Positions 9,467 through 17,419 of a DNA stretch of 64,000 nt are shown piece after piece; the stretch's first letter is position 1, and each line of letters begins with the position of its first letter. This DNA comes from a candidate division WOR-3 bacterium (GTDB lineage Bacteria; Hydrothermota; Hydrothermia; UBA1063). Both the position numbers and the translations under genes were made by a program. The stretch lies in the NCBI GenBank assembly GCA_039803545.1, contig JBDRYS010000001.1:437866-501865 (forward strand), written 5' to 3'. Below the pieces are notes generated by a model, which saw only the letters and a list, made by a program, of their open reading frames with translations, did no database searches and was not told the DNA's origin.

Positions 9467-10004
9467 TTTTCTCGCAAATCACCACCTGATTTACACCATC
9501 AATTTCCTTGACCTTTACTTTAACGATTTCACTTTTTGTTGTGGTAATGTATTTCCCAACGAAATCGGGACAGATAGGAAGTTCCCTGTGCCCTCTATCG
9601 ATAAGTACACAAAGTTTCACTGAAGCGGGTCGACCATAGTCCATAATCTCATCCAGTGCAGCTCTTGTAGTTCTACCAGTGTACAAAACATCGTCTACCA
9701 AAATGACATCTTTATTGTCAACACTAAAGGGTAGGTCAGTGCCCTTTACCTGGGGTTTTTCACCCACCATTGAGAGATCATCTCGATAGAAAGTGATATC
9801 GACGGCGCCAAGGGGGATGTGTTTACCTGTAATAGCATCAATCTCCTCCTTTATTGTTCTTGCCAGAGGAACACCGCGGGTTTTAATGCCAATTATAACA
9901 AGATTGTCGATATTTTTGATCTTCTCAACGATTTCGTGGGCTATCCTTTTCAGGGTTTTCTTCATGTCTTCCTCTTCCATAAGGACGTACTTTTCAAATA
10001 CCAT
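9453..10004 (-). CDS. pyrR: Bifunctional pyr operon regulator / uracil phosphoribosyltransferase PyrR
   Basis: The 183-residue type I phosphoribosyltransferase has the PRPP loop [14 protein letters not shown] near residue 98 and the PyrR-type [11 protein letters not shown] segment. The D-R-G-H-R-E-L-P segment is also conserved in PyrR. PyrR binds pyr mRNA in response to UMP and has weak uracil phosphoribosyltransferase activity. No pyrimidine biosynthesis gene follows it here; it leads a lepA/mazG operon. AAGGAGGA precedes the ATG and a promoter lies just upstream (10027-10055). Confidence 0.93.
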   Translation of the reverse strand: MVFEKYVLMEEEDMKKTLKRIAHEIVEKIKNIDNLVIIGIKTRGVPLARTIKEEIDAITGKHIPLGAVDITFYRDDLSMVGEKPQVKGTDLPFSVDNKDVILVDDVLYTGRTTRAALDEIMDYGRPASVKLCVLIDRGHRELPICPDFVGKYITTTKSEIVKVKVKEIDGVNQVVICEKNDGK

Positions 10005-10026
10005 ACTTCCTCCTTGGCTTTTCTTA

Positions 10027-10055
10027 ATTATGAGTTCAAAGGCTTATTTATTCAA
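10027..10055 (-). promoter_or_regulatory. Predicted sigma70 promoter of the pyrR-lepA-mazG operon
   Basis: Read on the minus strand, the -35 box TTGAAT (10055-10050) and the -10 box CATAAT (10032-10027) are separated by 17 bp. The -10 box ends 22 nt before the pyrR ATG and the predicted short leader carries AAGGAGGA. This is the leadered class of promoter in this window. It sits between pyrR and the divergent ispG promoter. Confidence 0.6.
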
Positions 10056-10073
10056 ATAAACCGCTTATTTTGC

Positions 10074-10102
10074 TTGAATTTACCACCTTCAAAGTTTAGA
10101 AT
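10074..10102 (+). promoter_or_regulatory. Predicted promoter of ispG, giving a leaderless mRNA
   Basis: The -35 box TTGAAT (10074-10079) and the -10 box TAGAAT (10097-10102) are 17 bp apart. The -10 box ends 8 nt before the ispG ATG, so transcription should begin at or within about 2 nt of the start codon. No Shine-Dalgarno sequence precedes the ATG. Confidence 0.65.
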
Positions 10103-10110
10103 CATCCACA

Positions 10111-11172
10111 ATGAGAAGAAAGACAAGAGTTGTAAAAGTGGGTTCGCTTCCCCTTGGTGGAGAGTTTCCCATAAGAGTACAATCTATGACATCAACTAAA
10201 ACTACTGATATTGATGCAACACTTAAGCAGATAGAAGCACTAATTAAAGAGGATTGCGAAATCGTTAGAATTTCAGTACCTGATCAAAAATCTTTAAAAG
10301 CTTTTAAAGAAATCAGAAAAGCCATTAGTATACCATTAGTTGCAGATATTCATTTTAACTATAGACTTGCTATTGGCGCTATAGAGGCGGGTGCGGATAA
10401 GGTTAGAATAAACCCCGGGAACATTGGAGAAAAAGAAAAGGTAAAAGAGATTATACAAGCCCTAAAATTAAACGGAAAAGCTTGCAGGATTGGAGTGAAT
10501 TCTGGTTCCTTGGAAGAAGATTTGATAAATAAATATGGTGGAGTTACACCGGAGGCCTTAGTGGAGAGTGCAATTCGATGGGTTGATTTTTTCGTAAATC
10601 ATGGGTTTTACGACATTGTTGTTTCCGTAAAATCCTCTTCGGTGAGGGACACCATAGAAGCTTATGAACTACTTTCCCAAAGGATTGATTTTCCCTTACA
10701 TTTAGGTGTTACGGAAGCAGGCCCCTTGATTCCGGGAACAGTAAAGTCTTCCATTGCGATGGGTTATCTCCTTTACAAGGGTATAGGCGACACGATAAGG
10801 GTCTCTCTTACTGAGGATCCTGTCTATGAAGTAAGGGTTGCCTGGGAAATACTTAAATCCCTTGATTTGAGGTATAACGGGCCCGTTATTATCTCCTGTC
10901 CAACCTGTGCAAGGACAAGGGTTAATTTAATGGAACTTGTTCACCAGGTAGAAGAAAGGTTAAGGGATGTTAAGAAACCGTTAAAAATTGCGATAATGGG
11001 TTGTGAAGTGAATGGCCCTGGTGAAGCTCGAGACGCTGACATTGGCGTGGCTGCAGAGCCGGGTAGAGGAGTGATATTTAAAAAAGGTGTTGTTGTAAAA
11101 AAAGTTCCTTATGAGCAAATTATTGAGGAGCTTTTAAATTTGATTCAATCGGAAGGAGGGACAAATGGTTAA
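10111..11172 (+). CDS. ispG: 4-hydroxy-3-methylbut-2-en-1-yl diphosphate synthase IspG
   Basis: The 353-residue protein is the bacterial short form of IspG (GcpE). It has a TIM barrel with V-Q-S-M-T-S-T-K-T near residue 24, and a C-terminal [4Fe-4S] domain with C-P-T-C-A-R-T and the M-G-C-E-V-N-G-P-G-E motif. It converts MEcPP to HMBPP in the methylerythritol phosphate isoprenoid pathway. A UbiA prenyltransferase that would use isoprenoid products lies 2 kb downstream. The ATG has no ribosome-binding site and lies right after a promoter, suggesting leaderless translation. Confidence 0.97.
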   Translation: MRRKTRVVKVGSLPLGGEFPIRVQSMTSTKTTDIDATLKQIEALIKEDCEIVRISVPDQKSLKAFKEIRKAISIPLVADIHFNYRLAIGAIEAGADKVRINPGNIGEKEKVKEIIQALKLNGKACRIGVNSGSLEEDLINKYGGVTPEALVESAIRWVDFFVNHGFYDIVVSVKSSSVRDTIEAYELLSQRIDFPLHLGVTEAGPLIPGTVKSSIAMGYLLYKGIGDTIRVSLTEDPVYEVRVAWEILKSLDLRYNGPVIISCPTCARTRVNLMELVHQVEERLRDVKKPLKIAIMGCEVNGPGEARDADIGVAAEPGRGVIFKKGVVVKKVPYEQIIEELLNLIQSEGGTNG

Positions 11173-12355
11173 ACTCGCAGTACTTCTTGTTTTGATATCG
11201 CAAGGAATTGGAGGACAGCAGAGCGGTGCTGAAAATATTCTTGCCTCGGAGCTTTTTTCTGAAGAGGAGTATCTTTTGGGGCCAGGCGACTCTTTGATGG
11301 TTGTACTAAAAGATTTGTCTTTGGGATATTTAACTGCCATTAACTTTGGTGGGGTAATGCCCTTGATGGTCCCATTTTTTGTTAAAGATTCGGTTCAATT
11401 TAGGCCAGTTGCTTTGAAACGGGTATATAATATTTCAATTAAGGAATTGAAAGATAGTTTGAGGATATGGTATAGTTCTCTTCTGAGGGTTAATGAAATC
11501 GATGTGATGGTCATCTCTCCACGATGGTTAACGGTCCTTGTTAAAGGTAATACGAATACCAATGGACCTGCTAATGTAAGGGCGTCTTCAAGATTAGCAA
11601 GTCTTCTCTCGATGGAAACTTATAGTTGTGGTTATGATGCCGATATAAATTCTATTTTGGTTGAGACTTCGAAGGGTGAGACACTTGAGGTCGATCTTGA
11701 GAAATATTATAAAACTGGAGAGCTTCGATATAATCCACTTCTTGCAAAGGTGAAGTCAATTTTTGTTCCGGAGATTAAAAAGGGCATTGTAATTTTTGGT
11801 GCAGTAAAAGGCTATCCGGTAAAAATGTTCCAGAAGCAAGTTATTCAAGCCCTTGGAGGTAATTTTACTGTCTCCTTTGAAGCAAATGTTATAAAAGTGC
11901 CAGCTTATGATAGCCTAAGGGTTAGAGATGCAATAAATGAAGCAGGTGGAGTAAAATCTTTTGCACTATTATCTGAACTTTACAGCAGTAAAAGAGGAAA
12001 AGTAACCCTATATGATTATCTCCCGGTTGGGGACACATTGTATGTGCCTCCTTTCACAGATAAAGTTTTCGTTGCAGGCGAAGTCAGGAATCCGGGATAT
12101 GTTCCTTATTTGCCAGGTGCTACGCTGGAAACCTATTTATCCTACTGCGGTGGCTTTACTAACCGTGCGGCTTCTCACAGGATTTATGTTATTAGAGCTA
12201 ACAGGAAGGTTCCTAAGGGGAAAATTGGGACTGTTCAGCCAGGTGATATAATTTTTGTCCCTGAAGTTAAATTAAAATGGTTTGAGGATTATTTAACATT
12301 GGCTCAGGTGGTTAGTTCCCTTTTAATCACATGGGTTACCCTTAAAAGACTTTAA
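11165..12355 (+). CDS. SLBB-domain polysaccharide export protein
   Basis: The 396-residue protein starts with a signal-like hydrophobic segment (L-A-V-L-L-V-L-I-S). A Poly_export segment near residue 36 (Y-L-L-G-P-G-D-S-L) is followed by SLBB repeats; the clearest runs from G-E-V-R-N-P-G-Y-V to I-Y-V-I-R-A-N. The C terminus ends with V-Q-P-G-D-I-I-F-V-P and one hydrophobic helix, similar to the Wza layout. It probably forms part of an outer-membrane polysaccharide export channel. It overlaps ispG by 8 bp and its 3' end overlaps the convergent polysaccharide deacetylase by 33 bp. Confidence 0.83.
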   Translation: MVKLAVLLVLISQGIGGQQSGAENILASELFSEEEYLLGPGDSLMVVLKDLSLGYLTAINFGGVMPLMVPFFVKDSVQFRPVALKRVYNISIKELKDSLRIWYSSLLRVNEIDVMVISPRWLTVLVKGNTNTNGPANVRASSRLASLLSMETYSCGYDADINSILVETSKGETLEVDLEKYYKTGELRYNPLLAKVKSIFVPEIKKGIVIFGAVKGYPVKMFQKQVIQALGGNFTVSFEANVIKVPAYDSLRVRDAINEAGGVKSFALLSELYSSKRGKVTLYDYLPVGDTLYVPPFTDKVFVAGEVRNPGYVPYLPGATLETYLSYCGGFTNRAASHRIYVIRANRKVPKGKIGTVQPGDIIFVPEVKLKWFEDYLTLAQVVSSLLITWVTLKRL

Positions 12356-13093
12356 TAATTTTAAAACAATAGGACTTAAGTAGGCAAGCTTATTGGAGAT
12401 AAGTTCCTTAGGATATTCAAAGAAGCTGTAGAAGGTATCAATTTTATAAGAGAGGTCGAGGTCGATAAGGTATATCGACCTTCGTGGAATCTCCAATGGA
12501 TCTAAAGGAGATTTTAACTTTCCACTGGATTTAAAAGCGAATTTGATTCCGTATTCCATTAACGTTTCCTTGACCCTTTGATTATACTTCCCGAAAGGAT
12601 AAGAGAAGGTATAAACCTTGTCTCCCAATATATCCTCGAGAGTTCCAATAGAGGCTCTTATTTCTTCTTTAAGTCGTGTAGTTGATAATGTTGTTAGGTC
12701 ATTATGGGTATGAGAGTGGGAACCTATAATCCAACCGCTCTTGTAAAGAGTCCTTATCTCATGCTGGCTAAGGTGCGGAAGCGAAGAGAGGAGTGGAACC
12801 TCCCAATCGCCTTTCTGACCAATATATTTGGTAACTATAAACACAATACCGGTGAATCCATAATTACTAAGAATAGGATATGCGTAATCGAAAACACTTT
12901 TGTACCCATCATCAAAGGTGAAGAGCACTTGCCTTTTAAGGTTATTCTTATCGAAACCTTTTTCTAAATTCAAATTGAAAAATCCATAGTTCTTCAATAA
13001 TTTAACGTGGTTCTCGAATATTCTTTTATGAACGGTTCCTGGATTAAAGGCGATATTTGGTGAAATGTGATGATACTGAAGTAGAAGCAACAT
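12323..13093 (-). CDS. Polysaccharide deacetylase family protein
   Basis: The 256-residue NodB-type carbohydrate esterase 4 domain has T-F-D-D-G (catalytic base and metal Asp) near residue 57, the metal site S-H-S-H-T-H-N-D-L, and S-Y-P-F-G-K-Y. It probably removes N- or O-acetyl groups from a surface polysaccharide, consistent with the neighbouring export gene. No clear signal peptide is visible at the N terminus (M-L-L-L-L-Q-Y-H). The ATG lacks a Shine-Dalgarno sequence and lies 10 nt after a predicted -10 box. Confidence 0.88.
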   Translation of the reverse strand: MLLLLQYHHISPNIAFNPGTVHKRIFENHVKLLKNYGFFNLNLEKGFDKNNLKRQVLFTFDDGYKSVFDYAYPILSNYGFTGIVFIVTKYIGQKGDWEVPLLSSLPHLSQHEIRTLYKSGWIIGSHSHTHNDLTTLSTTRLKEEIRASIGTLEDILGDKVYTFSYPFGKYNQRVKETLMEYGIKFAFKSSGKLKSPLDPLEIPRRSIYLIDLDLSYKIDTFYSFFEYPKELISNKLAYLSPIVLKLLKSFKGNPCD

Positions 13094-13103
13094 CCAAGAG
13101 TTT

Positions 13104-13132
13104 ATTTTATTGTCTTAAAACTGTTAAAACAA
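13104..13132 (-). promoter_or_regulatory. Predicted promoter of the polysaccharide deacetylase gene
   Basis: On the minus strand, TTGTTT (13132-13127) and TAAAAT (13109-13104) are 17 bp apart. The -10 box ends 10 nt before the ATG and there is no Shine-Dalgarno sequence, so the leader would be about 3-4 nt at most. Confidence 0.5.
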
Positions 13133-13350
13133 ATTAAGAATTTGTAATGCTTAGATTCTTTTTAATGATAATGGGATTAGAATGTTTATTTGCGAAATTT
13201 AAACAAAATAGTTATCTGCTTTTGAGGAGAGAGGTACATTTCAATATTTTACTAACATCTGATGCTGTGCGAACTTATATTAGTTAACATAAGATACATT
13301 ATGGGAAGTTTGGAAAAGTAATTGCGGGTTTGTTTGCGAAGATAACTCGC

Positions 13351-13379
13351 TTGAATATACGCCTTTTTTCAGTTATCTT
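13351..13379 (+). promoter_or_regulatory. Predicted promoter of the UbiA-aspS operon, giving a leaderless mRNA
   Basis: TTGAAT (13351-13356) and TATCTT (13374-13379) are 17 bp apart. The -10 box ends 6 nt before the ATG at 13386, so the first transcribed base should be close to the A of the ATG. No Shine-Dalgarno sequence is present. Confidence 0.55.
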
Positions 13380-13385
13380 TAAGCT

Positions 13386-14348
13386 ATGATTAAGGGTGAA
13401 AATATTGACTTAAAAACGAAGTGGTATGATTATTTTTTCCTGTTAAGGCCCATTTTATGGGTCCCGGTGTGGGTCTTCCTTTTCATAGGTTATATGTACG
13501 GTGCCAGACTTGAGCTTTTTTCGATTCATTTCGTTCTTCCTAAAAGATTCTGGTTGGTTTTGATTACTTATACTTTGCTTATGAGCTCTGTTTATGTTGT
13601 AAACCAGATTATTGACAAGGAGTCTGATAAAATTAACGAAAAGCTATTCTTACTTCCTTATGAAATAATTTCGGTAAGAAACGCTGTTATTGTTGCCGTT
13701 TTGCTAGCAGTTTTGAGTTTAATTCTCTCTTTTTTCCTGGGTGGATTTGTCTTATTCCTTTTATATTTACTTTCCTTAATTCTTGGCCTTCTTTATTCTC
13801 TGCCTCCTTTTCAACTTAAAGGCCGGCCTTTTTTGGATTTTGTTGTTAATGGACTCGGCTATGCCTGTATTGCCCTTCTTGTTGGTTGGTATACTGCAGA
13901 AAAATTAACGCTCCACACTTTGATTGTTTCTTTTGGTTATTTTATTCTTGTGTGCGCCATTTTTATAAACACAACTCTTCCCGATATACCCGGAGATAAA
14001 AAAACTGGGAAAATCACAACGGGCGTGTTTTTGGGTAACAAATTATCCTTGATTCTATCATCCTCTCTCTTTGTATTGGCACTTCTCTTTGCTTTTCTTG
14101 AGATGGACATTTTGCTCATTGTCCCATCCTTACTTGGAGCGATTTTTTCTGTCTTAGCTCTCTGGGATAATACGGATGATTTGATTATCACTAAACTCTC
14201 ATACCGTGTGCCAGCTTTCCTGTTCATATTATTAGTATCGATAAAATTCCCGATATTTTTGATAATAAATTTAATTTTGCTCTTCTTGTTAAGAAAATAT
14301 TACAAATCCCGCTTTGGATTAGATTATCCAGCAATGCTCGGAAGGTGA
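13386..14348 (+). CDS. UbiA family prenyltransferase
   Basis: The 320-residue integral membrane protein has eight or nine hydrophobic helices. The first Asp-rich motif is N-Q-I-I-D-K-E-S-D near residue 77 and the second is D-I-P-G-D-K-K-T-G near residue 200, the two Mg-diphosphate sites of UbiA enzymes. It transfers a prenyl chain to an aromatic or glycerophosphate acceptor, for example in quinone or membrane-lipid synthesis; the acceptor cannot be decided. aspS starts 4 nt after its stop. Confidence 0.87.
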   Translation: MIKGENIDLKTKWYDYFFLLRPILWVPVWVFLFIGYMYGARLELFSIHFVLPKRFWLVLITYTLLMSSVYVVNQIIDKESDKINEKLFLLPYEIISVRNAVIVAVLLAVLSLILSFFLGGFVLFLLYLLSLILGLLYSLPPFQLKGRPFLDFVVNGLGYACIALLVGWYTAEKLTLHTLIVSFGYFILVCAIFINTTLPDIPGDKKTGKITTGVFLGNKLSLILSSSLFVLALLFAFLEMDILLIVPSLLGAIFSVLALWDNTDDLIITKLSYRVPAFLFILLVSIKFPIFLIINLILLFLLRKYYKSRFGLDYPAMLGR

Positions 14349-14352
14349 AGTT

Positions 14353-16065
14353 ATGCTGAGAACACATACTTGTGGTGAATTAAATTTAAGCCACTGCGGT
14401 CAAAAGGTGACTTTAGCAGGTTGGGTTAGGCGTCTTAGAGACCTTGGTGGGGTTATTTTCATTGAATTACGAGATAGATACGGAAGTATTCAGGTCGTAA
14501 TTGAACCTGACAGAAAAGATTTAATAAAAAAAGCGAAAGATATTGGCTTGTATTATGTTATAAAAGTTTCTGGTATCGTAAGGAAAAGACCGCCGGAAAT
14601 GGTAAATCCATCAATGCCTACCGGCGATATTGAGGTTGAAGCGCACGATCTGGAGGTATTGAACACTACTCCGCCCTTACCTTTCCTGCCGGAAGACGAT
14701 ATCAAGGTGCAGGAAGAGACGAGATTATTGTGGAGATTTCTTGATCTCCGTAGACCATTTATGCAAAGGAATTTGATCTTTAGACATCAAATGCTTCAGC
14801 TTGTAAGAAACTACCTTTCCAGTAAGGGTTTCCTTGAAATAGAAACTCCCTTTTTAACCAAGAGTACTCCTGAAGGTGCAAGGGATTTTATAGTGCCTTC
14901 CAGGAACTTTCCGGGGAAGTTTTATGCATTGCCCCAATCCCCTCAAATGTATAAACAGATTCTAATGTCCGCTGGCTTTGATAGGTATTTCCAGATAGTG
15001 AGGTGTTTCAGAGATGAAGATTTACGGCAGGATAGGCAGCCAGAATTCACACAAATCGACTTGGAGATGAGTTTTCCAGAAGTAGAAGATATATTTTCTC
15101 TTATTGAAGGAATGTTTAAACTGATTTTTAAAGAACTTCTTAATTTTGACTTGCCAACTCCTTTTGAGAGAATGACTTATCATGAGGCAATGACTCGCTT
15201 CGGAAGCGATAAGCCCGACTTAAGAATTAAGGAGGAGATTAGGGATTTAACCGGTATTTTTAAGGGCACTTCAAACGAAATATTGAGGAAGACTATAGAA
15301 GATGGTGGAAAGGTACTTGCTATAAGGTCTGACAGGGATTTTAGCAGGAAAGAAATTGAGGATATTAGGCAATCCATGATCAAAGAGGGTGCGAAAGGTG
15401 TACTATATTTTAAGGTTCAAGATGGTCAATTTTCAGGGCAATTGGCAAAATTTATACCTGAAGGAATAAATCTCGAAAATGGTTTTTACTTCGTAATAGC
15501 AGGGCCTGATAATTACAGAACTTACAACTACTTAGGTAAATTGAGAAGTATGGTTTTAAAACCAGAAGAGACAGGGTTTAGATTTTTATGGATTTATGAT
15601 TTTCCACTCTTCGAGTGGAACGAGGAAGAACAGAGAATTGAACCTTGCCATCATATGTTTACCCAGCCAAAGGAAGAACATATACCGCTTTTGGATACAG
15701 ATCCTCTTAAAGTAATAGGAAAGCAATACGATCTTGTGTTGAATGGAGTTGAAATAGCCTCAGGGTCAATTAGAAACCATGATGTAAACTTGCAAAGAAA
15801 GATAATGCGGATAATAGGTTTGAGCGAGGAAAGGATTGAAAGAAATTTCGGTTTCCTCCTAAAGGCTCTTGAGTATGGTGCACCCCCACATGGAGGAATT
15901 GCTTTAGGGTTTGATAGAATTGTTGCCATGTTACTGGGCATTGAAAGTATTAGAGATTGTATAGCCTTTCCTAAAACGACCAGCGCTCAAGCACTCTTTG
16001 AGAACGCTCCCAGTGAAGTGGACAAAAAACAGCTCGAAGAATTACATATAAAAATCGAAGATTAA
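14353..16065 (+). CDS. aspS: Aspartate--tRNA ligase
   Basis: The 570-residue class IIb synthetase has an N-terminal OB anticodon-binding domain (V-T-L-A-G-W-V-R-R-L-R-D-L-G-G), then motif 2 with F-R-D-E-D-L-R near residue 219. A bacterial-type GAD insertion occupies about residues 285-420, and motif 3 is G-I-A-L-G-F-D-R-I-V near the C terminus. It charges tRNA-Asp; whether it also accepts tRNA-Asn is not visible from sequence. It is cotranscribed with the UbiA gene and ends 12 bp from the convergent xer gene. Confidence 0.97.
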   Translation: MLRTHTCGELNLSHCGQKVTLAGWVRRLRDLGGVIFIELRDRYGSIQVVIEPDRKDLIKKAKDIGLYYVIKVSGIVRKRPPEMVNPSMPTGDIEVEAHDLEVLNTTPPLPFLPEDDIKVQEETRLLWRFLDLRRPFMQRNLIFRHQMLQLVRNYLSSKGFLEIETPFLTKSTPEGARDFIVPSRNFPGKFYALPQSPQMYKQILMSAGFDRYFQIVRCFRDEDLRQDRQPEFTQIDLEMSFPEVEDIFSLIEGMFKLIFKELLNFDLPTPFERMTYHEAMTRFGSDKPDLRIKEEIRDLTGIFKGTSNEILRKTIEDGGKVLAIRSDRDFSRKEIEDIRQSMIKEGAKGVLYFKVQDGQFSGQLAKFIPEGINLENGFYFVIAGPDNYRTYNYLGKLRSMVLKPEETGFRFLWIYDFPLFEWNEEEQRIEPCHHMFTQPKEEHIPLLDTDPLKVIGKQYDLVLNGVEIASGSIRNHDVNLQRKIMRIIGLSEERIERNFGFLLKALEYGAPPHGGIALGFDRIVAMLLGIESIRDCIAFPKTTSAQALFENAPSEVDKKQLEELHIKIED

Positions 16066-16077
16066 TTAAACCGTTGC

Positions 16078-16962
16078 TTATCCCCTGGGATGATAGGTCT
16101 TGTGCACCTTTTTGAGGTAGTCTTTGTCAAGATGTGTATAAATCTGTGTTGTCATAAGTGATGAGTGCCCAAGAAAGATCTGGAGTGTTCTCAAATCGCA
16201 GCCATTCTTTAGCATATGGGTTGCAAAGGTGTGTCTTAAAATGTGAGGGTAGATCTTTTTATTTATTCCTGCCTTGATTGCGTATTCCTGAAGGATCTTC
16301 CATACTGAAATCCTGGAGATGGGTGTCCCTCTCAGGTTCAAAAAGACTCTATCCTCTCCTCTTTCCTTCAGTAATTTAGGTCTAACTTCGTAGAGGTATA
16401 TGGTTAGATATTTTTCCGTATAATCGTTAAAGGGGATTATTCTCTCTTTACTGCCTTTTCCTACAACTCTGACAATTTTCTCGTCTAACATAATATTTTG
16501 AACTTTTAAATTAGTTAACTCTGAAACTCTAACTCCTGTTGCATAAAGGAGTTCTAACATTGCTTTGTCTCTTAGCCCTTTGGGAGTTGAAGTATCTGGT
16601 GATTCCAGGAGTTTGGTTACTTCCTCGATGGTTAAAAATTCGGGGAGCTTGACTTCTTTTTTGGGTATCTGAATGTCAGAAGATATGGCGAGCTTTGTTT
16701 TTTCTTCTATTTCAAGAAAGGTACAGAAAGATTTTAGGGCCGAAAAGGTTCGCGAGCGGGTATTTTGCGAGTACTTTTGGTGGGATAAAAACTCTGCGAA
16801 AGCATCGATGTCTTCCAATGTAATTACACTTAGCTCTACATCGCCCCTGAATTCTAAAAATTTTTCAAGGTCACGTCTATATGCTTCTGCAGTATTTAAA
16901 GAAAGTCCCCTTTCCTCGAGAACATATGCTAAGAAACTACTTATGGCGTCACTAAGCTTCAT
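16078..16962 (-). CDS. Tyrosine recombinase XerC/XerD-type
   Basis: The 294-residue site-specific recombinase has an N-terminal SAM-like core-binding domain (about residues 1-90) and a catalytic domain. The catalytic Arg is in A-T-G-V-R-V-S-E-L, H-x-x-R is in H-I-L-R-H-T-F-A-T-H, and Y-T-H-L-D carries the nucleophile Tyr. The length and motifs match the chromosome dimer resolution recombinases. It overlaps tsaE by 11 bp and is last in the proS-infB operon, a housekeeping context rather than an integron or prophage. No dif-like site was recognised next to it. Confidence 0.9.
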   Translation of the reverse strand: MKLSDAISSFLAYVLEERGLSLNTAEAYRRDLEKFLEFRGDVELSVITLEDIDAFAEFLSHQKYSQNTRSRTFSALKSFCTFLEIEEKTKLAISSDIQIPKKEVKLPEFLTIEEVTKLLESPDTSTPKGLRDKAMLELLYATGVRVSELTNLKVQNIMLDEKIVRVVGKGSKERIIPFNDYTEKYLTIYLYEVRPKLLKERGEDRVFLNLRGTPISRISVWKILQEYAIKAGINKKIYPHILRHTFATHMLKNGCDLRTLQIFLGHSSLMTTQIYTHLDKDYLKKVHKTYHPRG

Positions 16963-17419
16963 CTTGGAAGATTTTATTACATATTTCGAAAGAGTTACAT
17001 TCTAAAGTGATAAGCCTTTGTCTTTCGCCAGTGACTTTTATGTCGAAAATTATAGAATTTTCCGATTTTATTAACTCTCTAATTATTTCTGGCCATTCAA
17101 TAAATCTAATTGAATCTGGCTCCGAAAGTAGGTCCAATATCCCTCTAACTTCAATCTCTTCCACGTCTTTTATTCGAAAAAGGTCAATATGGTGGACTGT
17201 ATAATTGGGTGTTTTAAAGGAATTTACCACGGTAAAGGAAGGGCTCCTCACGATCTTATGCCCGAAGTGGTTTAAAAACCCCCTCACGAGCTCGGTTTTA
17301 CCTGCACCTAACTCTCCTATAAGAAGTACATCGAAAGGTGGCAAAAGAACTCTGGCCAACCTACATCCGATTTCCCTTGTCTCCTCAGGAGAGTTCGTTA
17401 CAATTTCCCTTTTAATCAT
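16952..17419 (-). CDS. tsaE: tRNA t6A biosynthesis ATPase TsaE
   Basis: The 155-residue P-loop protein has Walker A G-E-L-G-A-G-K-T-E near residue 39, a V-H-H-I-D-L-F-R segment and the F-I-E-W-P-E motif, all diagnostic of TsaE (YjeE). It partners TsaB and TsaD in forming threonylcarbamoyl-adenosine at position 37 of ANN-decoding tRNAs. The other tsa genes are not in the window. It overlaps ptsI by 8 bp and xer by 11 bp. Confidence 0.94.
   Translation of the reverse strand: MIKREIVTNSPEETREIGCRLARVLLPPFDVLLIGELGAGKTELVRGFLNHFGHKIVRSPSFTVVNSFKTPNYTVHHIDLFRIKDVEEIEVRGILDLLSEPDSIRFIEWPEIIRELIKSENSIIFDIKVTGERQRLITLECNSFEICNKIFQDEA

Larger units (their letters stand above)
13094..13385. other. Divergent intergenic region, 292 bp
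   Basis: This gap between the deacetylase (-) and the UbiA gene (+) holds one predicted promoter at each end. The AT-rich middle shows no open frame, RNA-like fold or repeat that I can support. Confidence 0.6.

Noticed and set aside
16078-16962. Integron or phage integrase
   Set aside because: The recombinase is in the middle of housekeeping genes, has XerC/D length and motifs, and no att site, tRNA or phage gene is near.
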